Under the pieces are notes generated by a model that was not told where the DNA came from, made no database searches, and was given only the letters and a program-made list of their open reading frames with translations. DNA of 64,000 bases from the NCBI GenBank assembly GCA_027494055.1, contig JAOSJO010000001.1, positions 186,001-250,000 on the forward strand, read 5' to 3'. Below are positions 1-9,871 of the stretch, piece by piece. This DNA is from Anaerolineae bacterium (GTDB lineage Bacteria; Chloroflexota; Anaerolineae; Aggregatilineales; JAFGMM01). A program made the translations under genes and the position numbers. Position 1 is the first letter of the stretch, and each line of letters opens with the position of its first letter.

Positions 1-9
1 CGCGCGGGA

Positions 10-504
10 TCATAGGCCGTGCCGCGCGCGGATGTGGTCCAGCAGCCCTTCGGCGGCGGCGCGGACCAGTCGGTACACTTCTTCGAAGCGCCCGCTGTAG
101 TACGGGTCGGGCACCTCGCGCTCGTTGACGCCCTCCGCGTAGTCCAGGAACAGGCGGATCTCGGCCGGCGTGGCGCCGTTGGCGCGCGCGCGCAGGTCCG
201 CGAGGTTGTTCCGGTCCATCGCCAGGATGTAGTCGAAGGCCCCAAGGTCGGCGTCAGTGAGCTGCCGCGCGCGCCCGTCGTAGTCGATATCGTGCTGCTT
301 GAGGATGTCGCGCGTGCCGGGGTGCGCCCGCTCGCCGATGTGCCAGTCGCCCGTGCCCGCCGAGTCGACCACGATACGGTCGCCAAGGCCGGCCTCCTTG
401 ACGAGGTGGCTGAAGACGCCCTCCGCCATCGGAGAGCGGCAGATGTTGCCCAGGCAGACGAACAACACCCGCACTCTGTCATTCTGCTGCATTGCTTGCT
501 CCAT
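10..504 (-). CDS. Low-molecular-weight protein-tyrosine phosphatase
   Basis: A complete 164-residue protein of the LMW-PTP/ArsC-like family, which removes phosphate from tyrosine residues and in bacteria often counteracts BY-kinases in exopolysaccharide control. The P-loop VCLGNICRSP (CX5R) lies near residues 16-25 and supplies the nucleophilic Cys and phosphate-binding Arg. The general-acid loop DPYYSG lies near residue 132. Length fits the family. The protein appears cytoplasmic, with no signal or membrane segment. An alternative Met or Val a few codons inside could be the true start because the first ten residues are not conserved in the family. No kinase partner is visible in the window. 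Confidence 0.93.
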   Translation of the reverse strand: MEQAMQQNDRVRVLFVCLGNICRSPMAEGVFSHLVKEAGLGDRIVVDSAGTGDWHIGERAHPGTRDILKQHDIDYDGRARQLTDADLGAFDYILAMDRNNLADLRARANGATPAEIRLFLDYAEGVNEREVPDPYYSGRFEEVYRLVRAAAEGLLDHIRARHGL

Positions 505-916
505 CAGCTAACGTTTTTCCAGATCGTACCCGCCTAAGAGTGTACCGTTTATGCACACGTTGTGCGACCCGCGCCGGCCTGGTCCGTCCCGCGCCAGGGT
601 GAGGGAGGCTCAGGTGCGCGCCGCGATCTTCATTTTTCTAAGCAATTCTATATTTTGCTTTATATGTTTCTGCCATAAAATTGTGCGATAATGATGCTTA
701 CATATCGGTATTGTAGCTTGTCATATAAAAATTAAGTCCTAAGGCGGTCCACAAGGCCGCAATGCCCACGCGGGCGCTTGCCTCTGACGTTTCTCGGAGT
801 GAAAGGAGGGGGGATATCCGGGAGATGTGACGCGCACCCCACCACACACGAACTTCAGTCCCGTATACCAGCAAATCACTTGCACCTGTAATCCGTAGCG
901 AAGGAGAAGGTCAGGC
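505..916 (+). promoter_or_regulatory. AT-rich upstream region of the subtilase gene
   Basis: This 412-bp gap has no convincing gene. Bases 630-735 are strikingly AT-rich against GC-rich flanks. An extended -10 candidate (TG at 684-685, GATAAT at 687-692) sits there without a good -35. A weaker pair is TTGCTT at 655-660 with TAAAAT at 676-681. A ribosome binding site AAGGAG at 901-906 precedes the ATG at 917. A long leader of about 220 nt is implied if the -10 is right. Confidence 0.35.
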
Positions 917-2248
917 ATGAAACGCATCATCAGCATTCTGGCGCTCGTCGCCATCGTACTCGTGACGTTCGGTACCCCGGTCGCGTCCGCGCAACAGGGG
1001 TCCGGGCGCTACGTCATCGTCTTCAACGGCAACCGCATCCCCGGCAACGCCGCCAACGCCATCGCCGCCGCCGGCGGCCAGTTGGTCAGGACGTTCCCCG
1101 AAATTGGCGTCGGCATCGCGGTATCGGGCGACCCGAACTTCGCCGCCAACGCCAGGGGCGTGCGGGGCGTTCAGCAGGCCGGTCCGAGCGGCGCGTTCAC
1201 CCTCCCCTCGGTGATGGTGTCCGAAGACCTCCAGGCGAACGCTCCTGACCCGGCAGTGGACATCGGCTATTACACGTACCAGTGGGACATCCGCCGCGTG
1301 GGCGCAGACCGGGCCTGGGACGTGACCACCGGGTCGCACGACGTGGTGGTTTCGATCATCGACACCGGCATCGCGTGGAATCACCCCGACCTGGCCCCGA
1401 ACGTGGTGTACACGGCCTGCTTCGCGGCCTTTACGACATGCACCCCCTATCCCACGCTGTCCTATCACGGCACGCACGTCGCGGGGACGGTTGCGGCGGC
1501 GTTCGGCGGCGGCGGGGCCGTGGGGGTTGGTCCAAACCTGGGCCTGGCCAGTTACAACGTGTTCGAGGTGATCAACGGCTCGGTGCTCGCGACGGACGAG
1601 GCCATCTGGGCGGCCATGCTGGACACAGCCGCGCGCGGCTATGAGGTCATCAACATGAGCCTGGGCGGCTACATCTTCTTCTCCGACGGCCACGCGGACG
1701 GCGCGGCCGTCTGGACCGCCTGGAACCGCGTCGCCAACTACGTGCGCAACGCCGGCGTGACCATCGTCGCCTCCTCCGGCAATGGCGGCGTGAGCCTCAA
1801 TGGCGCGATTGCGCACATCCCCGGCGACCTGCCGGGCATCATCAACGTCGGCGGGACCGGCATCCGCCCGGAGCCGACCTATCCACAGGTCGGGACCTAC
1901 GACGTGCTCGCCTACTACAGCAACTATGGCGCGTCGGTGACGCTCGTTGCGCCGGGCGGCGATACCGGCCCTGACGGCACCCCCTGGCCGTTCCCCGGCG
2001 CTTACTACCTGGTGTATAGCACCTATGTCGATGTCGGTACGGGCGCGCTCGGCTACGCCTGGGCGGGCGGCACGAGCATGGCGTCGCCGCACGTGGCGGC
2101 GGCAGCGGGTCTGGTCAAGACCGTGAACCCGCGCCTCAACCCGAACCAGGTCGAGTCGATCCTCAAGCGGACGGCGCAGGATCTGGGCAACCGCCAGTTC
2201 TTCGGCCACGGCATGTTGGACGTTTTCGCCGCCGTCACCGCCAGGTAG
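917..2248 (+). CDS. Secreted subtilisin-like serine protease (S8)
   Basis: A 443-residue secreted subtilase that cleaves proteins outside the membrane. Residues 1-26 form a Sec signal peptide ending in ASA. Residues about 30-95 resemble an I9-type inhibitory prodomain (YVIVFNGN start). The catalytic triad is visible: Asp in IIDTGIAWNHPDL near residue 150, His in HGTHVAGT near 184, and Ser in GTSMASPHVAAAAG near 387. The oxyanion-region Asn lies in the SSGNGG segment. The start is set by AAGGAG ten bases upstream. It is followed by a hairpin, so it is probably monocistronic. Two Cys pairs in the catalytic domain could form a disulfide. No C-terminal anchor or sorting domain is present. Confidence 0.95.
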   Translation: MKRIISILALVAIVLVTFGTPVASAQQGSGRYVIVFNGNRIPGNAANAIAAAGGQLVRTFPEIGVGIAVSGDPNFAANARGVRGVQQAGPSGAFTLPSVMVSEDLQANAPDPAVDIGYYTYQWDIRRVGADRAWDVTTGSHDVVVSIIDTGIAWNHPDLAPNVVYTACFAAFTTCTPYPTLSYHGTHVAGTVAAAFGGGGAVGVGPNLGLASYNVFEVINGSVLATDEAIWAAMLDTAARGYEVINMSLGGYIFFSDGHADGAAVWTAWNRVANYVRNAGVTIVASSGNGGVSLNGAIAHIPGDLPGIINVGGTGIRPEPTYPQVGTYDVLAYYSNYGASVTLVAPGGDTGPDGTPWPFPGAYYLVYSTYVDVGTGALGYAWAGGTSMASPHVAAAAGLVKTVNPRLNPNQVESILKRTAQDLGNRQFFGHGMLDVFAAVTAR

Positions 2249-2273
2249 GCGCTGACAGGGCTTCCCTTCACGC

Positions 2274-2306
2274 GACCGCCCTGGCCGGCTCCTGGTCAGG
2301 GCGGTT
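2274..2306 (+). terminator. Hairpin downstream of the subtilase
   Basis: A 9-bp perfect stem (ACCGCCCTG at 2275-2283 with CAGGGCGGT at 2297-2305) starts 26 bases after the subtilase stop. It is followed by TCGCTTTCCC, a weak T tract. Position and stem strength support an intrinsic terminator for the plus strand, though the U-run is poor. Confidence 0.55.
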
Positions 2307-2319
2307 CGCTTTCCCAAGT

Positions 2320-3265
2320 AGTGACGGGCTGCGAATACTATCGAACTCTAGCTCCCAGCTACCCTTCACGTTCTCGGTTTCCCAGAAGATGATGCATCCA
2401 TCTTCTCCGCTGCGATATACACGGGATACTTCAAGCACGTCTGCATCAAAGTCCAGTTCATTGAAGACTGAGCCATCGTCACAATCACCGCTAAGGACCT
2501 GTGCCTCAGGATAAACGAATTATCTTGGACGGTGGCCGCGATTGTCCAGATACCGGAAGGTAACATCGTCGGCATCGTGAGGCGCGTCCCGAAGCCGATA
2601 TCGTGGTCCCTGCCTCAATTTCCAAGACGCTGTCAATCAGGGTGTCAACGTCAAGGATATCTCGCAGAGCAAATTCCCAAGGTCCACTCACATTGTCTGT
2701 CTCAAAGATGATAGAGCACCCACGTGAAATGAACAGGCCACTTATACGTAGCTGTTGCATCAAAGTCCAGTTCATTGAAGATGCTCTGGTCTCTACAGTC
2801 TCCTCGAAACAACGCTTTTCAGGATGAAACTCCGATCTCCACTGTGGCATCAATCCTGTAGCGCCCTGAGGGATTTTCGTAGACTTCCGTGAGCTGGCAC
2901 CGCGACCGAAGCCTCAAGCAGGGCTCTTGGTCGATCGGGTAAAGCGCATTGGCGCGCGTTCGACCAGAAAATTGGCGATATACGCATCATCCAATTCAGG
3001 TCGGTACAGTCTCAGCCACCCCGCAACCTCTGGTTCTTCATCATAGACCATTATGCTCTCGCCAGGTACACGCCTCAACTATCTCGAAGCTGGTGCTGGC
3101 CCTGCACGCAGATTGACATTTCCTCGGAAATGACAATGTACTCGACGACCTGTGGCCTGTCTGGAGTTGTCTCATCTTGATTTCCCCTTCCTGTGCATAG
3201 GTCGGCAGTGGTGCAAGCAAACAGGCGATGGTAATGAATATTAATGCAACCTTGAATCTAGACAT
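2320..3265 (-). pseudogene. Decayed secreted protein with internal repeats
   Basis: The minus strand begins at ATG 3265 with AAGGAG nine bases upstream and a clear signal peptide (MSRFKVALIF through PTYAQEGEI). The downstream reading frame is broken at least five times. Piecing frames together gives coherent protein segments, such as TTPDRPQVVEYIVISEEM, then VPGESIMVYDEEPEVAGWLR. Two related modules then follow, each with a GDC-x-FNELDFDA segment and a GC(S/I)IIF-x-ET(D/E)NV-x-G(P/S)WE segment. The matching DNA includes an identical 26-base repeat at 2442-2467 and 2756-2781. The region is AT-richer than its neighbours and the breaks are not mainly in G/C runs, so true decay is more likely than sequencing error. 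The function is unknown. A good promoter still precedes it. Confidence 0.6.
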
Positions 3266-3297
3266 GATATTGGTCTCCTTATTCAGAACCTTTTTAA

Positions 3298-3326
3298 AGC
3301 ATATAATTATCATAAATCTATGTCAA
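3298..3326 (-). promoter_or_regulatory. Sigma-70-like promoter of the decayed secreted gene
   Basis: On the minus strand, TTGACA (3326-3321) is followed after exactly 17 bases by TATGCT (3303-3298), 33 bases upstream of the ATG at 3265. It lies in a strongly AT-rich block (3285-3400). The rest of the gap up to 3544 shows no other feature. Confidence 0.6.
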
Positions 3327-3544
3327 CAATTTATCATTGTAAAATTATAACATGATTTCGACTATGTTATTCTGTATATTTATTTATGATACTCCGTCAG
3401 AGATGTACAACCATCCATGCACGTGAGAAGTTCTAGACGTGAGGGACTTCGCTTTAAGGCAAGACTGGCATTATACTCTCCTCAAGCGAAGCCCAGCGCC
3501 TTTCGAATGCGTCACGGCGGGGCCGCGCGCAGCGGAGAGCGGGT

Positions 3545-4393
3545 ATGCGCCTCCACCACCTCAACTGCGGGACGATCCGCGTTTTCGGCGGCGTCGCGAT
3601 GATCGGGACGGGTAGCCTGCGCACCCGCGCGCCGGGCGTGATCCACTGCGTGCTGGCTGAAACCGATGACGGCCTGCTGCTCATCGACACCGGCCCCGGT
3701 GCGCGCGACTACGCCGCGCCCACGCCGTTGAACCGGTGGTTCATTGCTCTTGCCGGGCTGCCGCGCGACTCCGAAGAGACCGCGGTCGCCCAGGTGCGGC
3801 GGCTGGGCTACGCGCCGGAGGACGTGCGGCACATCGCGCTGACTCACTTCCACTTCGACCACGCCGGCGGGCTGCCGGACTTCCCAGGGGCGAAGGTGCA
3901 CATCTTCGACGAAGAGTACGCCGGCGTGATGCGACCGCGCGACATCTACGAACGGTTTGTCTATCGCCCGGAGCACTGGGCGCACAGGCCGGACTGGGCC
4001 GTGCACGCGCTGGCGGGCGACCGCTGGTTTGGTTTTGACTGCACGCCGCTGGTTGACCTCGGCGCGACTGCGTTTACGCTCGTCCCGCTGCCCGGCCACA
4101 CGCGCGGGCACTGCGGTGTGGCGCTGCGGCTGCCCGGCGGCTGGCTGTTCCACTGCGGCGACGCCTACACCTTCCACGGCGATGTCGATCCCGACCGCCC
4201 GTTCAGGCCGCCTTACTACCGGCTCTTCCGGCCCTACTTCGCGATGATCGGGCCGTTTCGCAAGATCGGGGAACACGCGCCGCGCCTCCGGGCGCTGCGC
4301 CGCGCGCACGGCGACGCGATCCAGTTGACCAATGCGCACGACCCCCACGAGTTGGAGAAGTTTCGCGCGGGCGAACCGCCCGGCGCAGGATAA
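3545..4393 (+). CDS. Metallo-beta-lactamase-fold hydrolase
   Basis: A 282-residue MBL-fold protein, closest in layout to the N-acyl homoserine lactonase/AttM group, although the actual substrate cannot be read from sequence. The dinuclear metal motif HFHFDHAGG (HxHxDH) lies near residues 101-109. Further ligands are the His in PLPGHTRGHCG near 184 and the Asp in FHCGDAYTFHGD near 205. Length matches AHL lactonases and related lactonase-like enzymes. It has no signal peptide and is cytoplasmic. The next gene, a glycoside hydrolase, starts 30 bases later on the same strand, so the two may be co-transcribed. There is no strong ribosome binding site; the ATG at 3545 is chosen because family similarity begins immediately. 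Confidence 0.85.
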   Translation: MRLHHLNCGTIRVFGGVAMIGTGSLRTRAPGVIHCVLAETDDGLLLIDTGPGARDYAAPTPLNRWFIALAGLPRDSEETAVAQVRRLGYAPEDVRHIALTHFHFDHAGGLPDFPGAKVHIFDEEYAGVMRPRDIYERFVYRPEHWAHRPDWAVHALAGDRWFGFDCTPLVDLGATAFTLVPLPGHTRGHCGVALRLPGGWLFHCGDAYTFHGDVDPDRPFRPPYYRLFRPYFAMIGPFRKIGEHAPRLRALRRAHGDAIQLTNAHDPHELEKFRAGEPPGAG

Positions 4394-4422
4394 CGGGCAC
4401 GAGGGAGGCAACCGTCACGGCG

Positions 4423-7400
4423 ATGACAGACTTACGCGAACGTTTCCAGAACCCGACCGCGCGCCATCGCGGCGCGCCCTTCTGGTCGTGGAACGACCGG
4501 CTCGACGAGGCAGAGCTGGTGCGCCAGGTCGAGGCGATGCGAGAGCGCGGCATGGGCGGCTTCTTCATCCACTCGCGCGAGGGGCTGGAGACGCCCTACA
4601 TGGGCGAGGCGTGGATGCGCGCCGTGCGCGCGGTGGTCGAGGCGGCGCGCCGCGTGGGGATGCACGCCTGGCTCTATGACGAGGACCGGTGGCCCTCCGG
4701 GGCGGCGGGCGGGCTGGTGCCGGCGCGCGGCGGCGACGCCTTCCGGGGCAAGGCGCTCACGCTCGAAGTCGCGCGCGCGCCGGTCGAACCCGGCGCAGAC
4801 GTGCTCGCGCTCTACCGCGCCCGGCTCGACGCCGTCCATCCGGACAGCGACCGGCTGCTGAGCGTGACGCGCGCCCCGGTCGATGCGCCGCTCCAGCCCG
4901 GCGACGGCGAGGCGGCGCTGATCCTGCGCCGCGAGGTCGCACAGCCCTCCCCCTGGTACAACGACGACGCGCCCGCCGACAACCTCAACCCCGACGCAGT
5001 GGCGGCCTTCATCGACATCACCCACGAAGCCTACCGCCGCCTGGTCGGCGACGATTTCCGGCGCGCTGGTGCCGGGCATCTTCACCGACGAGCCGAACAT
5101 CAGCGACGTGACGCTCGGCTCCGGGCTGCCCTTCGTGCCTTGGACCGACGGGCTGGCCGATTACTTCAAGGCGCGGCGCGGCTACGACCTGCTCGATGTC
5201 GCGCCCTACCTCTTCTTCGAGGGGGAAGGCGCGGCGAAGGCGCGGCACGACTACTGGTGGACGGTGAGCGAGCGCTTCACCGAGGCGTACTCGGCACAAC
5301 TGGGCGCGTGGTGCGCCGCGCACGGCCTCGCCCTCACGGGCCACTTCCTGGAAGAGGACCTGTTCGGCAACGCAATCTGGTACGGCGGGGCCGTCATGCC
5401 GCACTACCAGCACCAGCAGGTCCCCGGCATCGACATGCTGCGCGAGCGGACCGACGAATACCTGACCGTCAAGCAGTGTACCAGCGTGGCGCACCAGTTC
5501 GGCCGGCCGTTCGTGCTCTCCGAGACCTACGGCTGCACCGGGTGGGCGTTCACGTTCGAGGGGCAGAAGTGGGTCGGCGACTGGCAGTACGTGCTCGGCG
5601 TGACGATGCGCTGCCAGCATCTGGCGCTCTACACGCTGCGCGGCTGCCGCAAGCGCGACTACCCGCCGTGCTTCAACTACAACACCACCTGGTGGCAGTA
5701 CAACGGCGTGGTGGAGGATTACTTCGCGCGGCTGGGCGCGGTGCTCACCGAGGGGCGCGCCGTGCGTGACGTGCTCGTGCTCCACCCGGTCGCGACCGGC
5801 TGGATGATGGTCGGCGGCTACGGCGGCCTCCTCAGCGGGGGGCACCGGCCCGCGACGCCCCCGGCGCTGGCGGCGGCGAACGCCTACGGCGTGCAGTTGA
5901 ACGAATTTGCCAAAGCGGTGCTGGCGACGCACTACGACTTCGACTTCGGCGACGAGCAGATCATGGCGCGCGTGGGCCGGGTGGACGGCGCGACGCTGTG
6001 GGTCAACGAGGCCCCGTACCGGGTGGTCATCATCCCGCCGGGCACGCAGACCCTGCTCGCGCACACGGTGGCGCTGCTGGAGGACTTCCTCGCGCGCGGC
6101 GGGCAGGTGATCGCCTTCACGCCCACGCCGGCGCGGGTCGAGGCCGCGCCGAGCGCGCGCGCCGCGCAGCTCTTCGCGCGAGCGGGTGTCACCGTGCTCG
6201 ACGACACGAGCCAGATCCAGGCCGCGGTGGAGAGGGCCGCGCCCCGGCGGGTGAGCGTCGCCACGCCGCACGGCCAGCAGGCCAGCGCCTTCCTTGCGCA
6301 ACAGCGCCTCATCGCCGATGCTGACGGCGCCGGCAGCAAGACCGCGCTCTTCGTCGTCAACAACGACCGCGACGGCGCGCACCGCGTCACAATCACGCTG
6401 GAGGGGCAGGGCGCGCTGGAAGAGTGGGACCCGCTCACCGGGGAGGTCCGCCCGGTCGCGGCCACGCCGCGCGACGGCGCGGTGCGCTTCGACGCGACGT
6501 TCGGCCCGGCGGGCGCGCGGCTCTACGTACTGCACCACGGCGCGCCGGCGGGCCGTCACGCGGCCCCGGACGCCGCCCCGCGCCGCGAGCGCGTGAGCTA
6601 CATCGGTCCGGTGTGCGCGTTCACGCGCACTGACCCCAACGTGCTGACGCTGGACGTGTGCGCGTATCGCGTCGGGGAGGGTGCATGGTCCGCGCCCATG
6701 CCGGTGTGGCAGGCGCAGCAAGCCCTCCGCGAGCGGCTGGGGATGCGCCAGGTCTACTACAACGGCCTGCCGCAGCGCTATACGTGGGTGGGCACGCCGC
6801 ACCCCAACGACGGCGCGCCGGTCGCGTTCCGGTTCGAGTTCGCGGTGCGCGCCGCGCCGGAGACGCCGGTCTACCTGCTGGTGGAGAACGCCGAGGATTT
6901 CGAGATCGCGTTCAACGGCCAGCCGGTCGCCAGCGCGCCGGACGGCTGGTACCTGGACCGGAGCTTCGACCGGGTGCGGCTGCCGGCGCTCCAGCCGGGG
7001 CGCAACACGCTGACGCTGGCCTGCGCCTACGCGGAGCGCATGGAGGTCGAGGACTGCTACCTGCTCGGCGATTTCGGCGTCGGCGTTGACCGCGCCATCG
7101 AGGCCGAGCCGGCGGCGCTGCGCTTCGGTGACTGGTGTCTGCAGGGTTACCCGCACTACACCGGGAGCATCGTCTACCACGCCACGTACACGCACCAGCC
7201 CGGCGCGCGCGTCACGCTGCGGCTTGGCGCTTACGCCGCGACCACGGTCGCGGTCCACGTCAACGGCGCGCTGGCGGGCCACATCCCCTGGCGCGCAGCC
7301 AACGGCCTCGACGTGACGCCGCACCTGCGCGCGGGCGAGAACGCCATCGACATCGAGGTCGTCAGCAGTCCGCGCAACATGCTCGGCTCGCTGCACCTCA

Positions 7401-7543
7401 AGCCCGGCGACGAGGCCTGGACCGACTGGCGCTCCTTCCGTTCAGAAGGCGAGCGGTATACGCCGGAGTACATGCTGGTTCCCTACGGGCTGATGGGGCA
7501 GGTTGCGCTCGTGGCGTCGCTGCCGGGCGACGCACAGGCCTGA
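4423..7543 (+). CDS. GH106-like glycoside hydrolase (putative alpha-L-rhamnosidase type), one frameshift
   Basis: A large protein of about 1040 residues after one correction. The N-terminal part contains FWSWNDRLDEAEL, GGFFIHSREGLETPYMG and WLYDEDRWPSG, typical of the TIM-barrel of GH106-like hydrolases. The middle holds VPGIFTDEPNIS with acidic residues that are candidate catalytic or metal-binding groups. The C-terminal 250 residues form beta-sandwich, galactose-binding-like modules (YLLVENAEDFEIAFNG, then TVAVHVNGALAGHIPW). The frame breaks near 5059-5063, where DDFR must join ALVPGIFTDEP; one G appears to be missing. There is no signal peptide, so it probably acts on imported oligosaccharides. 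Exact substrate is uncertain. Confidence 0.8.
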
Positions 7544-7551
7544 GCGCCCGC

Positions 7552-8707
7552 TCAGGCCTCTGCGCGTGGGAGCAACTCGGTCAGCGCGTTGAACAAGGTG
7601 TCGAGGTCGGCGGGCGTGTTGTACCCCTGCACCGAGACGCGCATCAGGTTGCGGTCGTGCCAGTGGAAGATAGGCGCCTCGATCCGGCGCTCTTCGTAGA
7701 GCCGCCGGGCCAGCACGTCGGCGGCGCACGCCGGGAGCGGGATCGACACCATCTGCGCGTACCAGTCCGGGGTATCCGGCGACAGCGGCGGGCAGCCATA
7801 CCATGCGGCGACGCGCGCGCGTAGCGCGCGGGCGCGTTCGTGGCATTGCGCGCGCACGGCGTCCCAGTCGTGCGTCTGCATGAACTCGATCACCACCGGC
7901 ACGGCGAGATAGGCGGCGATGTCGCGCGTGCCCTGCCACTGGTTCAGGCGCACGAAGGCCGGATCGTCCGCATACTCCCAACTGACCACCAGCGGCTCGA
8001 CAAGGTGCTGGTGCTGTGGCCCGCGCGTATAGGAACGCCGACCCCTTGGGCGCGCACATCCACTGTGGCAGTTGCCGGTGTAGGAAATCAGCGCCCAGGG
8101 CGTCAAGGTCCACCGGAATCTGCCCCGGCGCGTGCGCCCCGTCGATGACGGTGAGGATGCCGGCCTCACGCGCGCGGCGGCAAAGCGCGGCGACCGGGAA
8201 GATCAGCGACGTGGGCGAGGTGATATGGCTGATCGAGATCACGCGCGTGCGCGGCGTCACCGCGTCCCAGAACGAGTCGACGAGCGCCGCTGGCGTCGTG
8301 ACCGGCAGGGCGACAGGATGGCGCACGTACTGCGCGCCGGTTTTGCGGCAGATGAACTCCCAGGTGCGGTCAATCGCGCCGTATTCGTGGTCGGTGGTCA
8401 GAATCTCGTCGCCAGGGCGCAGCGCCAGCGAGTGCGCCACGAGGTTCACGCCGGTCGTCGCGTTGGTGACGAAGATGAGGTTGCCGGGGTCGGTGTGGAG
8501 GTATGCGGCCAGACTGGTGCGGGCTTCGCGCAGCAGGCCAGGCGCGCGCCGCCCCAGGAAGTCCACCGGCTCGCGCTCAAGCTCCAGTTGCCAGCGCTGG
8601 TACACGTCGAACACCGGCCTGGGGCACGCCCCCGCGCTGCCGTGGTTGAGGTAAGTGACGTTGGGATCGAGCAGGAATTGAGAACGAAGCGCGTTGTCGT
8701 CGGTCAT
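7552..8707 (-). CDS. Class-V PLP aminotransferase (isopenicillin-N epimerase-like), frameshifted
   Basis: A PLP enzyme of about 384 residues. The N-terminal part (YLNHGSAGACPRPV, NLIFVTNATTGVN) and VIDGAHAPGQIPVDL with its cofactor-binding Asp are typical of the CefD/cysteine desulfurase-like class V group. The PLP lysine lies in WMCAPKGSAFLYAR. Three small indels between about 8015 and 8090 break the frame around YTGNCH and the lysine motif. Outside these it reads cleanly to the stop at 7552. The start ATG at 8707 follows the stop of the upstream gene by 13 bases. It is the last gene of the minus-strand oligopeptide/cytochrome cluster. Whether it is an epimerase, a desulfurase or a lyase cannot be decided. 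The clustering of three breaks leaves open a real mutation. Confidence 0.8.
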
Positions 8708-8720
8708 ATGTTGGGTTTGC

Positions 8721-9338
8721 CTATGAAGCAGGGGTCGCGTCGTAGATGTCGAACGGTGCCTCACCCGCAGCGATGAGCTTCTCGTTCAGCGCGCGCCCGA
8801 TGGGCACCAGGCACGGAGTCGGGGTTGCGGCCACCCAGCCGCCATTCCGAAGAGGTGTACGTCGCCATCCCGAAGATGAGCTTGCCGCTGGCGTTGCTCC
8901 CCAGCGCGATGATGATGTCCGCCGGGATGGTTGAGGGGTCGATGATCCAGTCGATGTGCTGGTGCATCTGCCGGCGTCGTTCCGCCCGGTAGTCGCCGCA
9001 CGCATCCACCGTCGCGCGGAATGCGTTCCACTCGGCGGCGGCCTCGCCAGAGAGCGGCGTGGCTTCGGGGGAGGCGCGTGAGGTTCGCGATAATCTCCGG
9101 CGCCAGCGTCATCGCCAGCGGGTTCTCAGAGCTGCCCGTTCGCCGCCGGCGTCAGCGTTATCGCCAGCGGATTCTCAGAGCCGCCCGTGTCGCCCGCCGC
9201 CGCCAGGATGATGGTCACGACGGCGACGATTCCGACAAGCAGGACCGCCACGCGCAGCACAAAAGCCGAATCGGCGCGCTGCTGCGGCGCGCCGGCGCGC
9301 GCTTTGGGCCGGGTTGGACTGGGTTTCTTCTTCGCCAT
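8721..9338 (-). CDS. Hypothetical membrane-anchored protein, frameshifted
   Basis: I do not recognise the family. The first 70 residues begin MAKKKPSPTRPKARAG, a basic segment, followed by one membrane helix (VLRVAVLLVGIVAVVTIILA). A linker then ends GGSENPLAITLTP. The same SENPLA-x-TL-x-P phrase recurs one frame over, leading into a soluble domain (EWNAFRATVDACGDYRAERR, HIDWIIDPSTIPADIIIALG, NEKLIAAGEAPFDIYDATP). Breaks near 9130, 9075 (C5 run) and 8815 explain the fragments, so I read one gene of about 205 residues. The alternative is two genes: a 70-residue membrane peptide (9126-9338) and a 130-residue protein (8721-9112). It lies 18 bases after the cytochrome c gene in the same operon. 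Confidence 0.55.
9097..9178 (-). repeat. Imperfect tandem duplication inside the membrane protein gene
   Basis: About 28 bases around 9107-9130 (GCCAGCGGGTTCTCAGAGC core) are nearly repeated at 9151-9178. In protein terms this gives two copies of SENPLA(I/M)TL(T/A)P in different frames. It is either a tandem repeat of the linker or a duplication that disrupted the gene. Confidence 0.55.
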
Positions 9339-9356
9339 CTACGCCCCGCGCCGGGG

Positions 9357-9848
9357 TCACTCTTCGCCCAGCGACAGCACGAACTGGTACAGGTTTCTGC
9401 TGCCCGTATCGCTGAGGCGGTCGGTGGAGAACAGGTGCGCGTTGCCGAGTGGGCCGCCGGTCCGCAGCCAGGTGACGAACTCCTGTTGCGTCAGGGTGAG
9501 GCCGACCAGCGGGGGCGCAACGATGTCGCCGATGCTGCCCGCGCCGCCTTCGCCGTTCTCGCCGTGGCACGAGGCGCATTCCAGCCGCTCCCAGTTGGTC
9601 TGGCCGCGCGCGACGGCGGTGGGGTCAAGCGCCGACGTCGGCGTGCTTGCCGCAGCGGCGGCGGTGGCGGTGGCGGCGGCCAGCGTGGCGAGCGCGGGCG
9701 CTTCAGTCGGCGTCGGGTACTCGTAGATCGGGATGGGCGAGACAGTTGGGCGCGCGGTCGGCGTCGCGCCTTGCCCGCACGCGGCCAACGCCAGCGCGCC
9801 CAGGGCGATCAGGGCGATTGCGCCAAACCGCTTTCGATTCATGTTCAT
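9357..9848 (-). CDS. Cytochrome c lipoprotein
   Basis: A 163-residue exported c-type cytochrome. Residues 1-24 form a lipoprotein signal with lipobox LAAC, so it should be anchored to the outer face of the membrane through Cys24. A Pro/Thr/Ala-rich linker (about 27-78) is followed by a single haem domain with CASCH at residues 91-95. The C-terminal FVLSLGEE segment is the usual final helix. The axial Met is not certain. It sits 23 bases after the second permease gene of an oligopeptide ABC operon, on the same strand, which is an unusual neighbour. A role as a periplasmic electron carrier is inferred from the fold only. Confidence 0.88.
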   Translation of the reverse strand: MNMNRKRFGAIALIALGALALAACGQGATPTARPTVSPIPIYEYPTPTEAPALATLAAATATAAAAASTPTSALDPTAVARGQTNWERLECASCHGENGEGGAGSIGDIVAPPLVGLTLTQQEFVTWLRTGGPLGNAHLFSTDRLSDTGSRNLYQFVLSLGEE

Positions 9849-9871
9849 CTCTCTCCACTCCTGCGGCGCCT

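Noticed and set aside
2442..2781. 26-bp direct repeats as an attachment site or IS footprint
   Set aside because: They fall at equivalent places in two related protein modules of the decayed gene.
5018..7396. A 792-codon open frame on the minus strand opposite the glycoside hydrolase
   Set aside because: Antisense shadow of a GC-rich gene: rich in Arg, Ala, Val and His, no domain, and the plus strand encodes a recognisable GH.
9126..9338. Independent 70-residue membrane peptide gene
   Set aside because: Possible, but the repeated SENPLA phrase in the next frame makes a single frameshifted gene more economical.
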